DNA of 45,810 nt from contig JAVIYP010000018.1 in NCBI GenBank assembly GCA_031323845.1, forward strand, positions 1-45,810, given 5' to 3'. Source of the stretch: PUPG01 sp031323845. Lineage in GTDB: Bacteria > Bacteroidota > Bacteroidia > Bacteroidales > UBA7960. A program made the translations under genes and the position numbers. Below the pieces are notes generated by a model. That model had not been told where the DNA came from and did no database searches. It saw nothing but the letters and a program-made list of their open reading frames with translations. Shown here piece after piece: positions 17,139 to 26,603 of this stretch; within the stretch, counting starts at the first letter, position 1; every line of letters starts with the position of its first letter.

Positions 17139-17801
17139 TTAAACGGCTTGTCCGGCACGTTTAAGCCTGCTGATGTAGCCAGGAGGATCGGGTGCACGAA
17201 ATACCGCTGTTCCAGCCACGAGGATATCAGCGCCCGCCTGTATGAGCGCTGCCGCATTGTTGATGTCAACTCCCCCATCAACTTCAATCAGAAGATCAGG
17301 GTTAAGCTCCTTTTTCATCTTCACAAGCCTTTCAATCCTTTTCGCAGTGCCGGTAATAAACTGCTGGCCGCCAAAGCCGGGATTGACAGACATGAGCAAT
17401 ACAAAATCCGCATAAGGAAGTATGCCCTCAAGGAGTTCAACATTGTTGTGAGGGTTGATCACGACCCCGGCTTTCATGCCCAGGTCCCTGATCTTTTGTA
17501 TGCTTCGGTGGAGGTGAGGGCAGGTTTCGTAATGCACACTGAGCCAGTCGGCACCCGCATTTTTGAATTCCTCAATATAGCTGTCGGGGTTGCTGATCAT
17601 CAGGTGTACGTCAAGTGGCTTTGAAGCCACCGACTTAATTTGCCTGATTATTGAAAAGCCGAAAGAAATGTTGGGTACAAAATGGCCGTCCATAACATCA
17701 ATATGGAACAGGTCGGCTTCACTTTTGTTGACCATTTCAACGTCCTTACGAAGCTCCAGAAAGTTGGCTGCCAGCATTGAGGGTGCTACGAGGTGTGTCA
17801 T
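17139..17801 (-). CDS. rpe: Ribulose-phosphate 3-epimerase
   Basis: Rpe interconverts ribulose 5-phosphate and xylulose 5-phosphate in the pentose phosphate pathway. The 220-residue TIM barrel shows all family motifs: APSMLAANF, LFHIDVMDGHFVPNISFG (metal and catalytic residues), HLMISNPD, MSVNPGFGGQQF, IEVDGGVD and VAGTAVF. The start 34 bases after the upstream sigma-factor gene suggests co-transcription with it. The length is normal and nothing appears damaged. Confidence 0.96.
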   Translation of the reverse strand: MTHLVAPSMLAANFLELRKDVEMVNKSEADLFHIDVMDGHFVPNISFGFSIIRQIKSVASKPLDVHLMISNPDSYIEEFKNAGADWLSVHYETCPHLHRSIQKIRDLGMKAGVVINPHNNVELLEGILPYADFVLLMSVNPGFGGQQFITGTAKRIERLVKMKKELNPDLLIEVDGGVDINNAAALIQAGADILVAGTAVFRAPDPPGYISRLKRAGQAV

Positions 17802-17835
17802 ATGCTTTGTAAAATGATGATGAAGGAACAGAATA

Positions 17836-18702
17836 TCAGCCCAGATAGGTCTTTAGAATTTTGCATTTTGATGTTTGCTTGAGATGTCGCAAAGCCCTTT
17901 CTTTAATCTGCCTGGCTCTTTCCCTGGTCAGGTTAAGCTTTTCGCCAATCTCCTCCAGGCTGTGCGGAGGGAGGTCATTCAGCCCGAAATAATGCCGTAT
18001 AACCTCAGCTTCCCTGAGAGGTAAGGTAGCAATAGTCCGCTCAATTTCGTTTTTCAGGGAGTCATACAACAGGTTGTTCTCGGGGGTGTTCGACTGGTCA
18101 TCCGTATATAGTATTTCATACATGTCCGATTCTTCACCTTCGAGCAGCGGGGCGTCCATTGACAAGTGACGTCCTGAATGCTTCAGCGATTCCTTTACTT
18201 CTTCCGCGGTGATGTCGAGCATCTCAGCGATCTCTTCGGGGTGCGGCTCTCTTTCGTGCTTTTGTTCCAGCAGGCTGAAGGCTTTGTTCACTTTGTTGAT
18301 CGTACCTATTTTGTTGAGCGGCAATCGGACAATCCTGGCCTGTTCGGCCAGTGCCTGAAGTATAGACTGCCGTATCCACCAAACGGCATAGGATATAAAC
18401 TTAAAACCGCGGGTTTCGTCGAAACGCTGGGCTGCCTTTAAGAGTCCCAGGTTTCCTTCATTGATGAGGTCGGGCAGGCTCAGTCCCTGGTTCTGGTATT
18501 GTTTTGACACAGAGACCACAAAGCGCAGGTTGGCTTTACACAATCTTTCAAGGGCTGCTTTGTCTCCCTGTTTGATGCGTTTCGCCAGCCGCACTTCTTC
18601 TTCCGCTGAAATCAGGCTCACCCTTGCAATTTCCTGCAAATACTTGTCCAGCGACGCCGTGTCCCTGTTGGTGACCTGTTTTACAATTTTTAGCTGTCTC
18701 AT
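17836..18702 (-). CDS. Second RpoD/SigA-type sigma factor
   Basis: This protein has 288 residues, exactly as long as the sigma factor at 2281-3147, and the two align without a gap through regions 1.2 and 2. They share long identical blocks, such as NQGLSLPDLINEGNLGL and FKFISYAVWWIRQSILQALAEQ. They differ strongly in region 3 and in the linker before region 4. In the region 4 recognition helix this copy has RERARQIKERALRHL where the other has RERVRQIKEKAIRRL. It sits between pnp and rpe on the same strand, 79 bases after the pnp start-side gap and 34 bases before rpe, and I see no clear promoter of its own. It may be a group 2 (alternative, primary-like) sigma factor. The near-identical -10 binding region suggests overlapping promoter choice. 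Confidence 0.93.
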   Translation of the reverse strand: MRQLKIVKQVTNRDTASLDKYLQEIARVSLISAEEEVRLAKRIKQGDKAALERLCKANLRFVVSVSKQYQNQGLSLPDLINEGNLGLLKAAQRFDETRGFKFISYAVWWIRQSILQALAEQARIVRLPLNKIGTINKVNKAFSLLEQKHEREPHPEEIAEMLDITAEEVKESLKHSGRHLSMDAPLLEGEESDMYEILYTDDQSNTPENNLLYDSLKNEIERTIATLPLREAEVIRHYFGLNDLPPHSLEEIGEKLNLTRERARQIKERALRHLKQTSKCKILKTYLG

Positions 18703-18781
18703 GGAATAGCCTGTCCGGGTCTTGTTTATATCCTATGATACGCAAAAACACGGGCAGAGGTTGCACAGGAGTAACTAAAGC

Positions 18782-20920
18782 TTATTTCCTGTCTCTGGGC
18801 AACAGTGCTTTGCGCGACAATTTCAGTTTGCCGGTTTTCTTGTCAACATCAAGCAGTTTTACCTCGATTTCATCACCCATCTTGAAACCGCTGTCTTCCA
18901 CTTTTTCAAGTCTGCGCCATTCAATTTCACTGATGTGAAGCAAACCTTCCTTGCCCGGCAAAATTTCAACAAACATACCAAAAGAAACAATACTTTTGAT
19001 TTTTCCCTTGTAGATTTCGCCGATTTCCGGAACGGCAATTATGCCTTTGATGCGGTTCACCACATAGTCAATGGAGTCTTTGTTTTCCGACACGATATCC
19101 ACCACGCCGTATTCACCAACCTCTTCAATAACGATGGTGCTGCCGCTTTCTTTCTGCATCTCCTGGATCACTTTTCCGCCGGGTCCGATAATTGCCCCGA
19201 TAAACTCTTTAGGCACAGTGAGTTTCACGATACGCGGCACATGAGGTTTATAGTCAGTCCTGGGTTCTGAAATGGTCTTCTCCATTTCCCTGAGGATATG
19301 CAAGCGGCCTTCTTTGGCTTGTATAAGCGCTTCTTCCAGCACTTCGTGGCTCAGACCGTCAATCTTGATGTCCATCTGGCAGGCGGTGATGCCGTCCTTG
19401 GTGCCGGTTACCTTAAAGTCCATGTCGCCCAGGTGGTCTTCATCGCCAAGGATGTCGGACAGCACGGCATATTTGCCGGCGACAGGATCTGCAATCAGTC
19501 CCATGGCTATGCCTGACACCGGTTTGGCTATCTTTACACCGGCATCCATCAGGGCCAGTGTGCCTGCGCATACCGTTGCCATGGATGAAGATCCGTTGGA
19601 CTCGAGGATGTCGGAAACCACCCGAATGGTATAAGGGTTTTCGTTGCCGTTTGGCAATACCGGTTTCAGCGCACGCATGGCCAGGTTGCCGTGTCCGATC
19701 TCGCGGCGACTGGTGAAACGCATCATCTTAACCTCACCGGTTGAAAATGGCGGAAAGTTGTAATGCAATAAAAACTTGCTCTTACCTTCAATCACCGCAC
19801 CGTCAATGGTTTGTTCGTCAAGCTTTGTGCCCAGCGTTACCGTGGTCAGCGACTGCGTTTCGCCGCGGGTAAAAATGGCCGAACCGTGTGCCGCAGGTAA
19901 ATAATTCACCTCAGACCAAATCGGTCTGATCTCCTCAGGTTTCCTGCCGTCAATACGCTTGCGCTCATCCAGAACAAAGTTGCGGATGGCTTTTTTCTGA
20001 ATGTCATGATAATAATCGTTGATAAGTCCTTCCTTCTCAGTAAGCTCCTCTTCTGTGAACTGTTCCGCGAAAGCAAGCTTTATATCCTCAAAGGCCTGCC
20101 TGCGTTCATGCTTGTTTATGATACATTGCTGGGTGAGCGCATATACCTTGTCGTATAATGCTTCCTGCATTTGTTCATAAAGGCTCTCATCTGATGCCTG
20201 GGCAGGGTACTCCCGTTTTTCTTTTGCCTTTTCAACCTCACCCGCAAGATCAAGTTGCGCCTGGCACTGAACCTTTATGGCTGCGTGCGCTTGTTGTATA
20301 GCTTCCAGCATTTCTTTTTCAGAAACTTCTTTCATCTCACCTTCAACCATCACAATGTTTTCCATTGTCCCGGCTACGATCAGATCAATATCAGCCGACT
20401 CCAGTTGTGTCATGCCCGGATTGATCACAAAATGATCGTTAATACGTGCTACACGGACTTCAGAAATAGGACCGTTGAAAGGGATGTCGGATACACTGAG
20501 TGCGGCAGAGGCTGCCAGCCCGGCAAGTGCGTCAGGCAGCGTGTCCTTGCCTGCCGAAATCAGCGATATCAGCACCTGTGTTTCTGCCTGATAATGGTCA
20601 GGAAACATTGGCCGTAACGCCCTGTCCACAAGTCTTGAGATCAGTATTTCATGCTCTGACGGACGAGCTTCCCGCTTGAAAAAACCACCGGGGAAACGGC
20701 CTGCAGCTGCGTATTTTTCTTGATAATCAACAGATAAAGGCAGGAATGATTGCCCCTCCTTCACTTCTGTTTTGGCTACCACAGTGGCCAGCAGCATAGT
20801 GTCGCCCATCCTGAGCACCACTGAACCGTCTGCCTGCTTCGCCAGCTTTCCTGTTTCAAGTGTTATTACCTTGCCGTCACCAAGGTCAATCGTCTTCTGA
20901 ATTGCTTTTACGTTGTTCAT
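18782..20920 (-). CDS. pnp: Polynucleotide phosphorylase
   Basis: PNPase is a 3'-5' phosphorolytic exoribonuclease and a degradosome component in many bacteria. The 712-residue protein has two RNase PH domains (about 10-225 and 320-545) separated by an alpha-helical domain, then a KH domain (about 560-620, with IIGPGGKVIQEMQ) and an S1 domain (about 625-700, opening GEIYKGKIKSIVSFGMFVEI). The domain order and length are standard. It lies downstream of rpsO, as in many bacteria, but an intrinsic terminator separates the two, so pnp probably needs its own promoter or read-through. The AT-rich 48 bases before it contain TATATTTA, only a partial -7 match. Confidence 0.97.
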   Translation of the reverse strand: MNNVKAIQKTIDLGDGKVITLETGKLAKQADGSVVLRMGDTMLLATVVAKTEVKEGQSFLPLSVDYQEKYAAAGRFPGGFFKREARPSEHEILISRLVDRALRPMFPDHYQAETQVLISLISAGKDTLPDALAGLAASAALSVSDIPFNGPISEVRVARINDHFVINPGMTQLESADIDLIVAGTMENIVMVEGEMKEVSEKEMLEAIQQAHAAIKVQCQAQLDLAGEVEKAKEKREYPAQASDESLYEQMQEALYDKVYALTQQCIINKHERRQAFEDIKLAFAEQFTEEELTEKEGLINDYYHDIQKKAIRNFVLDERKRIDGRKPEEIRPIWSEVNYLPAAHGSAIFTRGETQSLTTVTLGTKLDEQTIDGAVIEGKSKFLLHYNFPPFSTGEVKMMRFTSRREIGHGNLAMRALKPVLPNGNENPYTIRVVSDILESNGSSSMATVCAGTLALMDAGVKIAKPVSGIAMGLIADPVAGKYAVLSDILGDEDHLGDMDFKVTGTKDGITACQMDIKIDGLSHEVLEEALIQAKEGRLHILREMEKTISEPRTDYKPHVPRIVKLTVPKEFIGAIIGPGGKVIQEMQKESGSTIVIEEVGEYGVVDIVSENKDSIDYVVNRIKGIIAVPEIGEIYKGKIKSIVSFGMFVEILPGKEGLLHISEIEWRRLEKVEDSGFKMGDEIEVKLLDVDKKTGKLKLSRKALLPRDRK

Positions 20921-20968
20921 CTTCTTTTTGTTTGTCTGTAAATATATTGTTCAACTATATATGTGGAT

Positions 20969-21000
20969 AAAAAAACAGGCAATTAGTTGATAATTGCCTG
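20969..21000 (-). terminator. Intrinsic terminator between rpsO and pnp
   Basis: On the minus strand CAGGCAATTA (21000-20991) pairs perfectly with TAATTGCCTG (20985-20976) around a 5-base loop, and seven T residues follow (20975-20969). It begins 17 bases past the rpsO stop codon. This is the clearest terminator in the window. Confidence 0.9.
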
Positions 21001-21017
21001 CCTCTCCAACATATCAA

Positions 21018-21287
21018 TTACTTTCTCAGGTTGAGCTTCTTGATGATAGCTCTGTAACGCTCAATTTCATTTTCTTTGAGGTAATTCAACAGTTTACGTC
21101 TTTTACCTACAAGCAAAACAAGCGAACGCTGGGTGTTTTTATCCTTTTTGTTTCTTTTCAGATGCTGAGTCAGATGGCTTATTCTGTGCGTGAAAAGCGC
21201 TATCTGACTTTCCGGTGAACCTGTGTCCTGATCGTTACTACCGTGTTCAGCAAAAATATTTTTCTTTATCTCCGAAGTTAAATACAT
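21018..21287 (-). CDS. rpsO: 30S ribosomal protein S15
   Basis: S15 is a small-subunit protein that binds 16S rRNA early in assembly. The 89 residues contain the family signature: TGSPESQIALFTHRISHLTQHL, then RSLVLLVGKRRKLLNYL. The length is exactly that of typical S15. A good promoter lies upstream (21341-21372) with a leader of about 48 bases, and a strong terminator follows. I cannot judge whether the leader carries the autoregulatory S15 site known in other bacteria. Confidence 0.97.
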   Translation of the reverse strand: MYLTSEIKKNIFAEHGSNDQDTGSPESQIALFTHRISHLTQHLKRNKKDKNTQRSLVLLVGKRRKLLNYLKENEIERYRAIIKKLNLRK

Positions 21288-21340
21288 GGATGTTAGCGAT
21301 TTGTAATTCTGTGTTTCTTTTCCTTATTCGTTCAAGCCCG

Positions 21341-21372
21341 CAAAATTACAAAATTTAATTTATTACACCAAG
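21341..21372 (-). promoter_or_regulatory. Bacteroidota-type promoter of rpsO
   Basis: On the minus strand CTTG (21372-21369) is followed after 20 bases by TAATTTTG (21348-21341). The spacing and both boxes match the promoter proposed for rpoD at 2184-2215. Confidence 0.65.
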
Positions 21373-21470
21373 CTTTTTTAAATTAATCACAGGCAGGAAA
21401 GAAAAAACTATCAGATTAACGCTTATGCTGGTCAATCACTAAGATTGATTGTTATTATTGATAACAGCTT

Positions 21471-22118
21471 TCAATCTGCTTCTCTGATGAAATGAATTTT
21501 CTGCTCATCCCATTTGTCCTTAGGCGGGAAGTCACCGTCGGGGTACCCCACGGGAATGATATTCAGCGGGATCAGGTGGCCGGGGAGGCTTAGGGCCTCA
21601 CGCACCACATCAATTCTTTCACGGTAAGGATAAACGCCTGTCCATACCGCACCCAGTCCCATGGAGTGCGCAGAAAGCAGCAAATTCTGGCTTGCTGCGG
21701 AACAATCCATAATCCAGTTCATCTTTTGTTCCTCGTTGGGGTTGCCTTTTATGGTGTCGCCGCAAACAACGATGGCCAGAGGCGCTCCGGCAAGCATTTT
21801 GGCATAAGGCAGCTTTTCGGCAAGCACCTGAAGCAGCTGCCTGTCGGTTATGACATAAAACTTCCACGGTTGAATGTTTCTTGATGAAGGTGCAGCCATA
21901 GCAGCACGCAACAGCTTATCAATCAGCTCCTCCGGAACACTTTCCCCGGTGTATTGACGAACGCTTGTCCTGCCTGAAATTGTTTCATGAACCATATCGC
22001 TGGGTTTTGGTACGTTTGTAAAGTAATTTACCAACATCAGAATCACAACGACTTTAACGAGCAAAAGCACGGCGATAAGCGCTTTTGCATAGATGCTGCT
22101 CTTTTTTCTGATGATCAT
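21471..22118 (-). CDS. Membrane-anchored nitroreductase-family protein
   Basis: This 215-residue protein has an N-terminal transmembrane anchor (about 11-34) followed by a nitroreductase-fold domain (about 42-210) that binds FMN and is expected to use NAD(P)H. Family features are RTSVRQYTGESVPEELIDKLL, AAMAAPSSRNIQPWKFYVI (FMN phosphate and dimer region) and GLGAVWTGVYP near the C-terminus. The anchor is unusual, since most nitroreductases of this size are soluble cytosolic dimers. The five positive residues before and at its edge suggest an inside N-terminus, which would place the enzyme domain outside the cytoplasm; this is an inference. It is divergent from a serine hydrolase gene across 81 bases. 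The substrate is unknown. Confidence 0.85.
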   Translation of the reverse strand: MIIRKKSSIYAKALIAVLLLVKVVVILMLVNYFTNVPKPSDMVHETISGRTSVRQYTGESVPEELIDKLLRAAMAAPSSRNIQPWKFYVITDRQLLQVLAEKLPYAKMLAGAPLAIVVCGDTIKGNPNEEQKMNWIMDCSAASQNLLLSAHSMGLGAVWTGVYPYRERIDVVREALSLPGHLIPLNIIPVGYPDGDFPPKDKWDEQKIHFIREAD

Positions 22119-22199
22119 GGTAAATCTCTTTGCTTTTGCAAAATACTTAAAATTTTATTTTATTTGTTCAATACTGATAAGTTTCGTATTCATTTTAAC

Positions 22200-23969
22200 A
22201 TGAACCACCCTGTCAGATCTGTAAAATGGTGTCACACGATAGCCTGCCTTTTCGTTGCCTTGCTTGTCATGTTGCTGTATCCGGGAAATGCAACAGCAGT
22301 AAATGGAACGGCATTCAGGGAGCAACTTCAGGAGTACCTCTCGGTGGTTGCCGGAGGAGAGCGGATAAAGGGCTTATCTGCAGTGTTGGTCGGTGCTGGT
22401 GATGAACCCTGGTTTTTTAACCTGGGATACGCCGATCTTGAGCAGGAAGTCCCCGCTGATAAACATACGGTATATCCCATTGCATCTCTGACAAAAATGT
22501 TTACTGCAATTGCTGTGATGCAGCTGGTTGAAGAAGGTATGCTTGAGTTAAATGATCCGGTTGTCAGCCATTTGCCCGAATTCAGCATTAAATCGCGTTT
22601 TACCGGCGGTGTGGACATCACCGTGAAGCACCTGTTAAGCCACTATGCAGGCCTGCCACGGGATCTTTACAAAGGACTGATGACGGAGGTGCCGTCTGAA
22701 CGGCCGGATTTGCTGGACTACCTTTCCGGACAGTATGCAGCCTTTCCCCCTGGCCATAAATATGTTTATTCCAATCTGTCCTATGAGTTGCTTGGCCTGA
22801 TGCTGGAAAGCCTCAGCGGGCAACAGTTTGAAGACTTTCTTTTTCAGCGTGTGCTGCTTCCTCTGGATATGCAGGCAAGTGGTTTTTATGCTGATGTAAA
22901 CGATCACACCGGGCCTGCACAGGCCTATGTGCAGGCACTTGACGTGGCGTTTGAAGAGATGCCTTCGATGCTGAGGGCAGCAGGAGGCCTTTACTCCAGT
23001 GCTTCCGACATGGCTTTGCTGCTGCAATGGATTATGGAACGGGGGAAACATCCCCCATATGTTTCAGAGTGGCTGTTTAACAAGATGTTTGCTGATCAGA
23101 AAACAGAGGATGCGCTGGATGTCGGTTTTGAGTCGGGCTGGAGCTGGGTTCTGGAGCATTATCATTATGAGGATGATGAGCGCGCCACCTTTGCCTATCA
23201 GATCGGCAGCACCCTGCATTACAATGCCGTAATGGCGGTTGCACCCGATGAGGGTCTGGGCATTGTAATTTTGTGCAATACGGGAGGGGTCATTGATGTC
23301 ATGACCGAGATGGCCAGAATGATCATTCTTTCGGCCATTGAGGAAACAACCGGCAAGAGCCTGCATGCCCCGCATACCCCAACTTTGATACCGGAAGCTG
23401 AGTTTACGGAAGCAGATGCGCTGAACGTACAGGGGCACTACATCTTGCAGAATGAAGTCATCTCCATTAACTACCAGGAGGGAGCCGTGATTTTTACTTC
23501 AGGAGGCCAGAGTTTCCGTGCGCTCTTTCATGAGGACGGGTGGTTTTCTTTGGGCGATGACCTGCGATTTAACGTTGTTGCTTGGGAAGAAACAAAAGTG
23601 TTAATCATCAGTCGTTTTGGCCGGACATTCCCGGCCGGAACCGATGTCTCCGGAAAATATCTGCTGCCTGGCGATATTTTTTCGTACCTGGGCAGTTATA
23701 CGCTCTATGGTGTGAACGACCAATGGGAAGAAGTCATGTACCGGCAAGCCGATTTATTGCTGGAGGAAGGCCTGTTGCAGCTGCGGCTCTGGCTAAGCAG
23801 TCATCAGCAAACCATCTTCGGCTACCAGGTTGCGCATTTTAACCTGATACCGAAATCCGGTTCAGAGGCTGTCATTGCCGGTTTCGGTATGTACAAAGGT
23901 GAAACGGTGTTCTGGGGAAGCGATGAAAAAGGACCCTACGTACGTTTCTCCGGCTTAGAGTTCAGGTAA
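22200..23969 (+). CDS. Exported serine beta-lactamase-family hydrolase
   Basis: This 589-residue protein starts at the ATG at 22200. The frame is open further upstream, but that part overlaps the divergent nitroreductase gene and has no signal sequence. Residues about 8-33 form a signal peptide. The class C beta-lactamase/D-alanyl-D-alanine peptidase-like domain (about 38-400) has the SxxK motif Ser96-Leu-Thr-Lys99 and the YxN motif Tyr190-Ser-Asn192. About 190 C-terminal residues form a beta-rich extra domain of a kind often seen in such proteins. Members include esterases, peptidases and D-amino acid hydrolases; resistance activity is not implied. The gene stands alone and converges on the DUF5916 gene. 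Confidence 0.88.
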   Translation: MNHPVRSVKWCHTIACLFVALLVMLLYPGNATAVNGTAFREQLQEYLSVVAGGERIKGLSAVLVGAGDEPWFFNLGYADLEQEVPADKHTVYPIASLTKMFTAIAVMQLVEEGMLELNDPVVSHLPEFSIKSRFTGGVDITVKHLLSHYAGLPRDLYKGLMTEVPSERPDLLDYLSGQYAAFPPGHKYVYSNLSYELLGLMLESLSGQQFEDFLFQRVLLPLDMQASGFYADVNDHTGPAQAYVQALDVAFEEMPSMLRAAGGLYSSASDMALLLQWIMERGKHPPYVSEWLFNKMFADQKTEDALDVGFESGWSWVLEHYHYEDDERATFAYQIGSTLHYNAVMAVAPDEGLGIVILCNTGGVIDVMTEMARMIILSAIEETTGKSLHAPHTPTLIPEAEFTEADALNVQGHYILQNEVISINYQEGAVIFTSGGQSFRALFHEDGWFSLGDDLRFNVVAWEETKVLIISRFGRTFPAGTDVSGKYLLPGDIFSYLGSYTLYGVNDQWEEVMYRQADLLLEEGLLQLRLWLSSHQQTIFGYQVAHFNLIPKSGSEAVIAGFGMYKGETVFWGSDEKGPYVRFSGLEFR

Positions 23970-23996
23970 GCATGCCGGTGATGTCGTACCCGGTTG

Positions 23997-26474
23997 TTAA
24001 CTATGCAGGCGTTGCTGGTTTATCCTTCTCAGGGTATGATAATCAAGATAATACAACAACCTGACTGAAATACTGTTGATCTGTGGTTGTCCCAGGACGT
24101 CTCCCAGGTTCTCAAAATAACCGGAAAACAAAGTACTGTGTTGGTTGTCAATGACATTCTTCCATGCTATGGTCATCTGGCTGCCCGGGGCAAAATGCCA
24201 TGTAAGCATCATGTCTATTGTGAAAGCATTGTAATTGATGTTACTGATGCTGAGGTCATCCTCAACAGGTACCGGCCGCCCGTCCATGCCAAGTAAATAG
24301 TATGATCCATCGTACTGCACTTTTGACCAGTAATGCCGCAGATTAAAGTTCAGCGAAACTTTATTGCTGAAAATATATCCGGTTGTTATGCTGTTGATGG
24401 TTGTAGGCGAGTTTCTTCGGCCGAAGAAAATGCCGTCGGGACTCCAGTGTGTAACGTAGCCCAGATCATTTTTTTTGATGTTATACCTGAAACTGTAGGA
24501 AACGTTGAGCCTGTCGCTTGCCCTGAAGGTCGGTTTCAGCATAAACCCACGTTCTTCCTGGGGCTTGCCGGCGCTTATACGGCTGTAGTTAACACTGCCG
24601 TCAAAAAACAATCTGCGACGGTAATCGGTTGACCACACCAGGTTCATGTGGTAGGTATCGGAGGTTCTGTAAAAGCGTCCGGGAACTCTGGGTTCAAAAT
24701 AATTACGCTCGCCTCTGGGCAGCCAGGTGTTCGTCAGGTTGATGAAAAACCGGGTGTCGAAGAGCGCCCTGAGGGTGTATTGCAGTTCAAGGCCGGTAAA
24801 AACATCTGGTTCGTAAAGCCGTCTGTAAGTGAAACTAAATGCATTGGTTAACGTCCAGAGGCGCCAGAAAGGGTCAAAAATATTATAACTTAACGACAGG
24901 CCATCGTTCACCTGGTTGTTTCTCCTGAGAAATCCCATGTCGTTTTGGTCGTAAGTGTCGCTGATTACATAACGGCTGTAATGGTACTGCCAGTTGCCTC
25001 CGAATTTTCCGATACTTACATCATATTTGAACCCGTATTCATTCTCCTCTGAGTATTGCTGGCTTACCGCACCGCTGCCGCTGATGCGATACATGTTGCT
25101 GCTGTCCATAAAGCGGAACGCAGTGCCTGTAACGTTTGCCGTATAATTCTTTTCGGCACCCGTTACATTGGTGTTGATCAGGCTGATGAATGAATTGTTT
25201 TTAAGGGTCTGGTCAAGGACCATGAGGTTGTAATTGGTGAATCCCTGTGTGGTCATCGTACGCTTTTCCTGGCTGAGTGTGTCCAGGATCACCGCTTCGC
25301 TGGCAGCAGTCATGGCATTGAAAAAGCCAACACCCAAACCTGAAGCGGTGCGCCCTGAAATTTTTGTTGCGTTGATCAGTCGTGTTTCCAGCGGGTTTTC
25401 CTTTACTACCTCGTTTTCCCCTGCATCCTGATAAGCCGAACTGTAATTTCTTGGCCGGGCTCCAATTCTGCGTGAATAAAATAAATCGGCTTTGCCAAAC
25501 AATTCCGTCCCTTCCGTAAAGAACTGACGGTTCTCATCATATTTAATCTCGAAAGGGGTCAGGTTGAGCACCATGGCATCTGACTGCACCTGTCCGAAGT
25601 CGGGTATCAGTGTCATATCCATGGTGAAGGCCGGGCTGATCCCGAGTTTTACGTCAACACCACCGTTGAAGGTATTAGCCCATCCCAGGTCGGCGCCGTT
25701 TTTCTCCACGTAATTGGATATGTAGGGATAAAAAGCAAGCCTTAGCGGGGGCCGGACACCATATATGCCGTTCATCTCACCTAAAAAGGCAAGGCCGTTC
25801 CCGATGCGCCGGTCCACACGGTTCCAGCTTGACAGTTCACGTTTTCGCCTGATCTCACGCCAGAAGTTAATGCCCCATTTTTGCATTTCTCCTTTTGGGA
25901 AACGCAGTGCAGCATAGGGGATCTTCATTTCAACAACCCACCCGTCTTCCGTAATGCTGTGCGCACTTATCCAGACGGCATCCCAGTTGATATCACCTCG
26001 TGAACCTCCTCCCGACAAATTGCTGTCGGTTTGAACCCCTGATGCCGATACCTGGAAACGGAATCCGTTGATGCCATCGTTAAACGGGTTTATATCAACG
26101 TAAAAACGGTCCGCATTAAGGTTGTTCCCGGAATTGCGCAGCCCCATTTCCCGCAAAATACTGTCCGGGGCGGGGTCAAACATCCGCGCTGCAATATATA
26201 TGGCCATATCATCGTAGAGCACCCTTACTTCAGTGTCGAAGCTTGCGGGCCTGTCATTGTGAGGTTCATACTGATGAAACCCGCTCACCGCATTTGCTTT
26301 CTGCCAAACCGCATCCTGAAGGCTGCCATCAATCACAGGTGGCTCGGACGTTCTGACGGCTATCAGTTCACGACGCACTTCTCCGGCAAATACAGTGGGA
26401 AGCCATCCAAAGGTCAGGAACAGCACTGCCGGCATCAAAACGAAAATCTTATCGTACTTAACTGGAAAACGCAT
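23997..26474 (-). CDS. DUF5916 protein with N-terminal CBM9-like domain, probable outer-membrane barrel
   Basis: The 825-residue protein begins with a signal peptide (about 8-32, ending WLPTVFAGE). Residues about 40-220 resemble a family 9 carbohydrate-binding-like domain (PPVIDGSLQDAVWQKA and a strand-rich DTEVRVLYDDMAIYIAARM segment). The remaining 600 residues alternate polar and aromatic residues in many probable beta-strands, matching the DUF5916 family of Bacteroidota, which looks like an outer-membrane barrel. The start at 26474 places the signal peptide at the N-terminus; a longer frame to 26546 adds a second hydrophobic stretch. A TAnnTTTG element sits 28-35 bases upstream. The function is unknown; no SusC/SusD or glycoside hydrolase genes are nearby. 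Confidence 0.85.
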   Translation of the reverse strand: MRFPVKYDKIFVLMPAVLFLTFGWLPTVFAGEVRRELIAVRTSEPPVIDGSLQDAVWQKANAVSGFHQYEPHNDRPASFDTEVRVLYDDMAIYIAARMFDPAPDSILREMGLRNSGNNLNADRFYVDINPFNDGINGFRFQVSASGVQTDSNLSGGGSRGDINWDAVWISAHSITEDGWVVEMKIPYAALRFPKGEMQKWGINFWREIRRKRELSSWNRVDRRIGNGLAFLGEMNGIYGVRPPLRLAFYPYISNYVEKNGADLGWANTFNGGVDVKLGISPAFTMDMTLIPDFGQVQSDAMVLNLTPFEIKYDENRQFFTEGTELFGKADLFYSRRIGARPRNYSSAYQDAGENEVVKENPLETRLINATKISGRTASGLGVGFFNAMTAASEAVILDTLSQEKRTMTTQGFTNYNLMVLDQTLKNNSFISLINTNVTGAEKNYTANVTGTAFRFMDSSNMYRISGSGAVSQQYSEENEYGFKYDVSIGKFGGNWQYHYSRYVISDTYDQNDMGFLRRNNQVNDGLSLSYNIFDPFWRLWTLTNAFSFTYRRLYEPDVFTGLELQYTLRALFDTRFFINLTNTWLPRGERNYFEPRVPGRFYRTSDTYHMNLVWSTDYRRRLFFDGSVNYSRISAGKPQEERGFMLKPTFRASDRLNVSYSFRYNIKKNDLGYVTHWSPDGIFFGRRNSPTTINSITTGYIFSNKVSLNFNLRHYWSKVQYDGSYYLLGMDGRPVPVEDDLSISNINYNAFTIDMMLTWHFAPGSQMTIAWKNVIDNQHSTLFSGYFENLGDVLGQPQINSISVRLLYYLDYHTLRRINQQRLHS

Positions 26475-26501
26475 CACACAGAAAACAAAAAATGTGAGCC
26501 A

Positions 26502-26509
26502 CAAAAATA
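26502..26509 (-). promoter_or_regulatory. -7 promoter element for the DUF5916 gene
   Basis: TATTTTTG on the minus strand fits TAnnTTTG and lies 28 bases before the preferred start codon. It would place transcription start downstream of the alternative start at 26546, which supports the shorter protein. No clear TTTG lies at the -33 distance. Confidence 0.45.
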
Positions 26510-26603
26510 TAAAATGCCCGGTGATAAACGGAACTGTTCTTCCCAATAAAACTTAAAGCGTATATTTTTCAGGAAATGGCGCAGGTATTGCAGGTTTGCC
26601 TTT

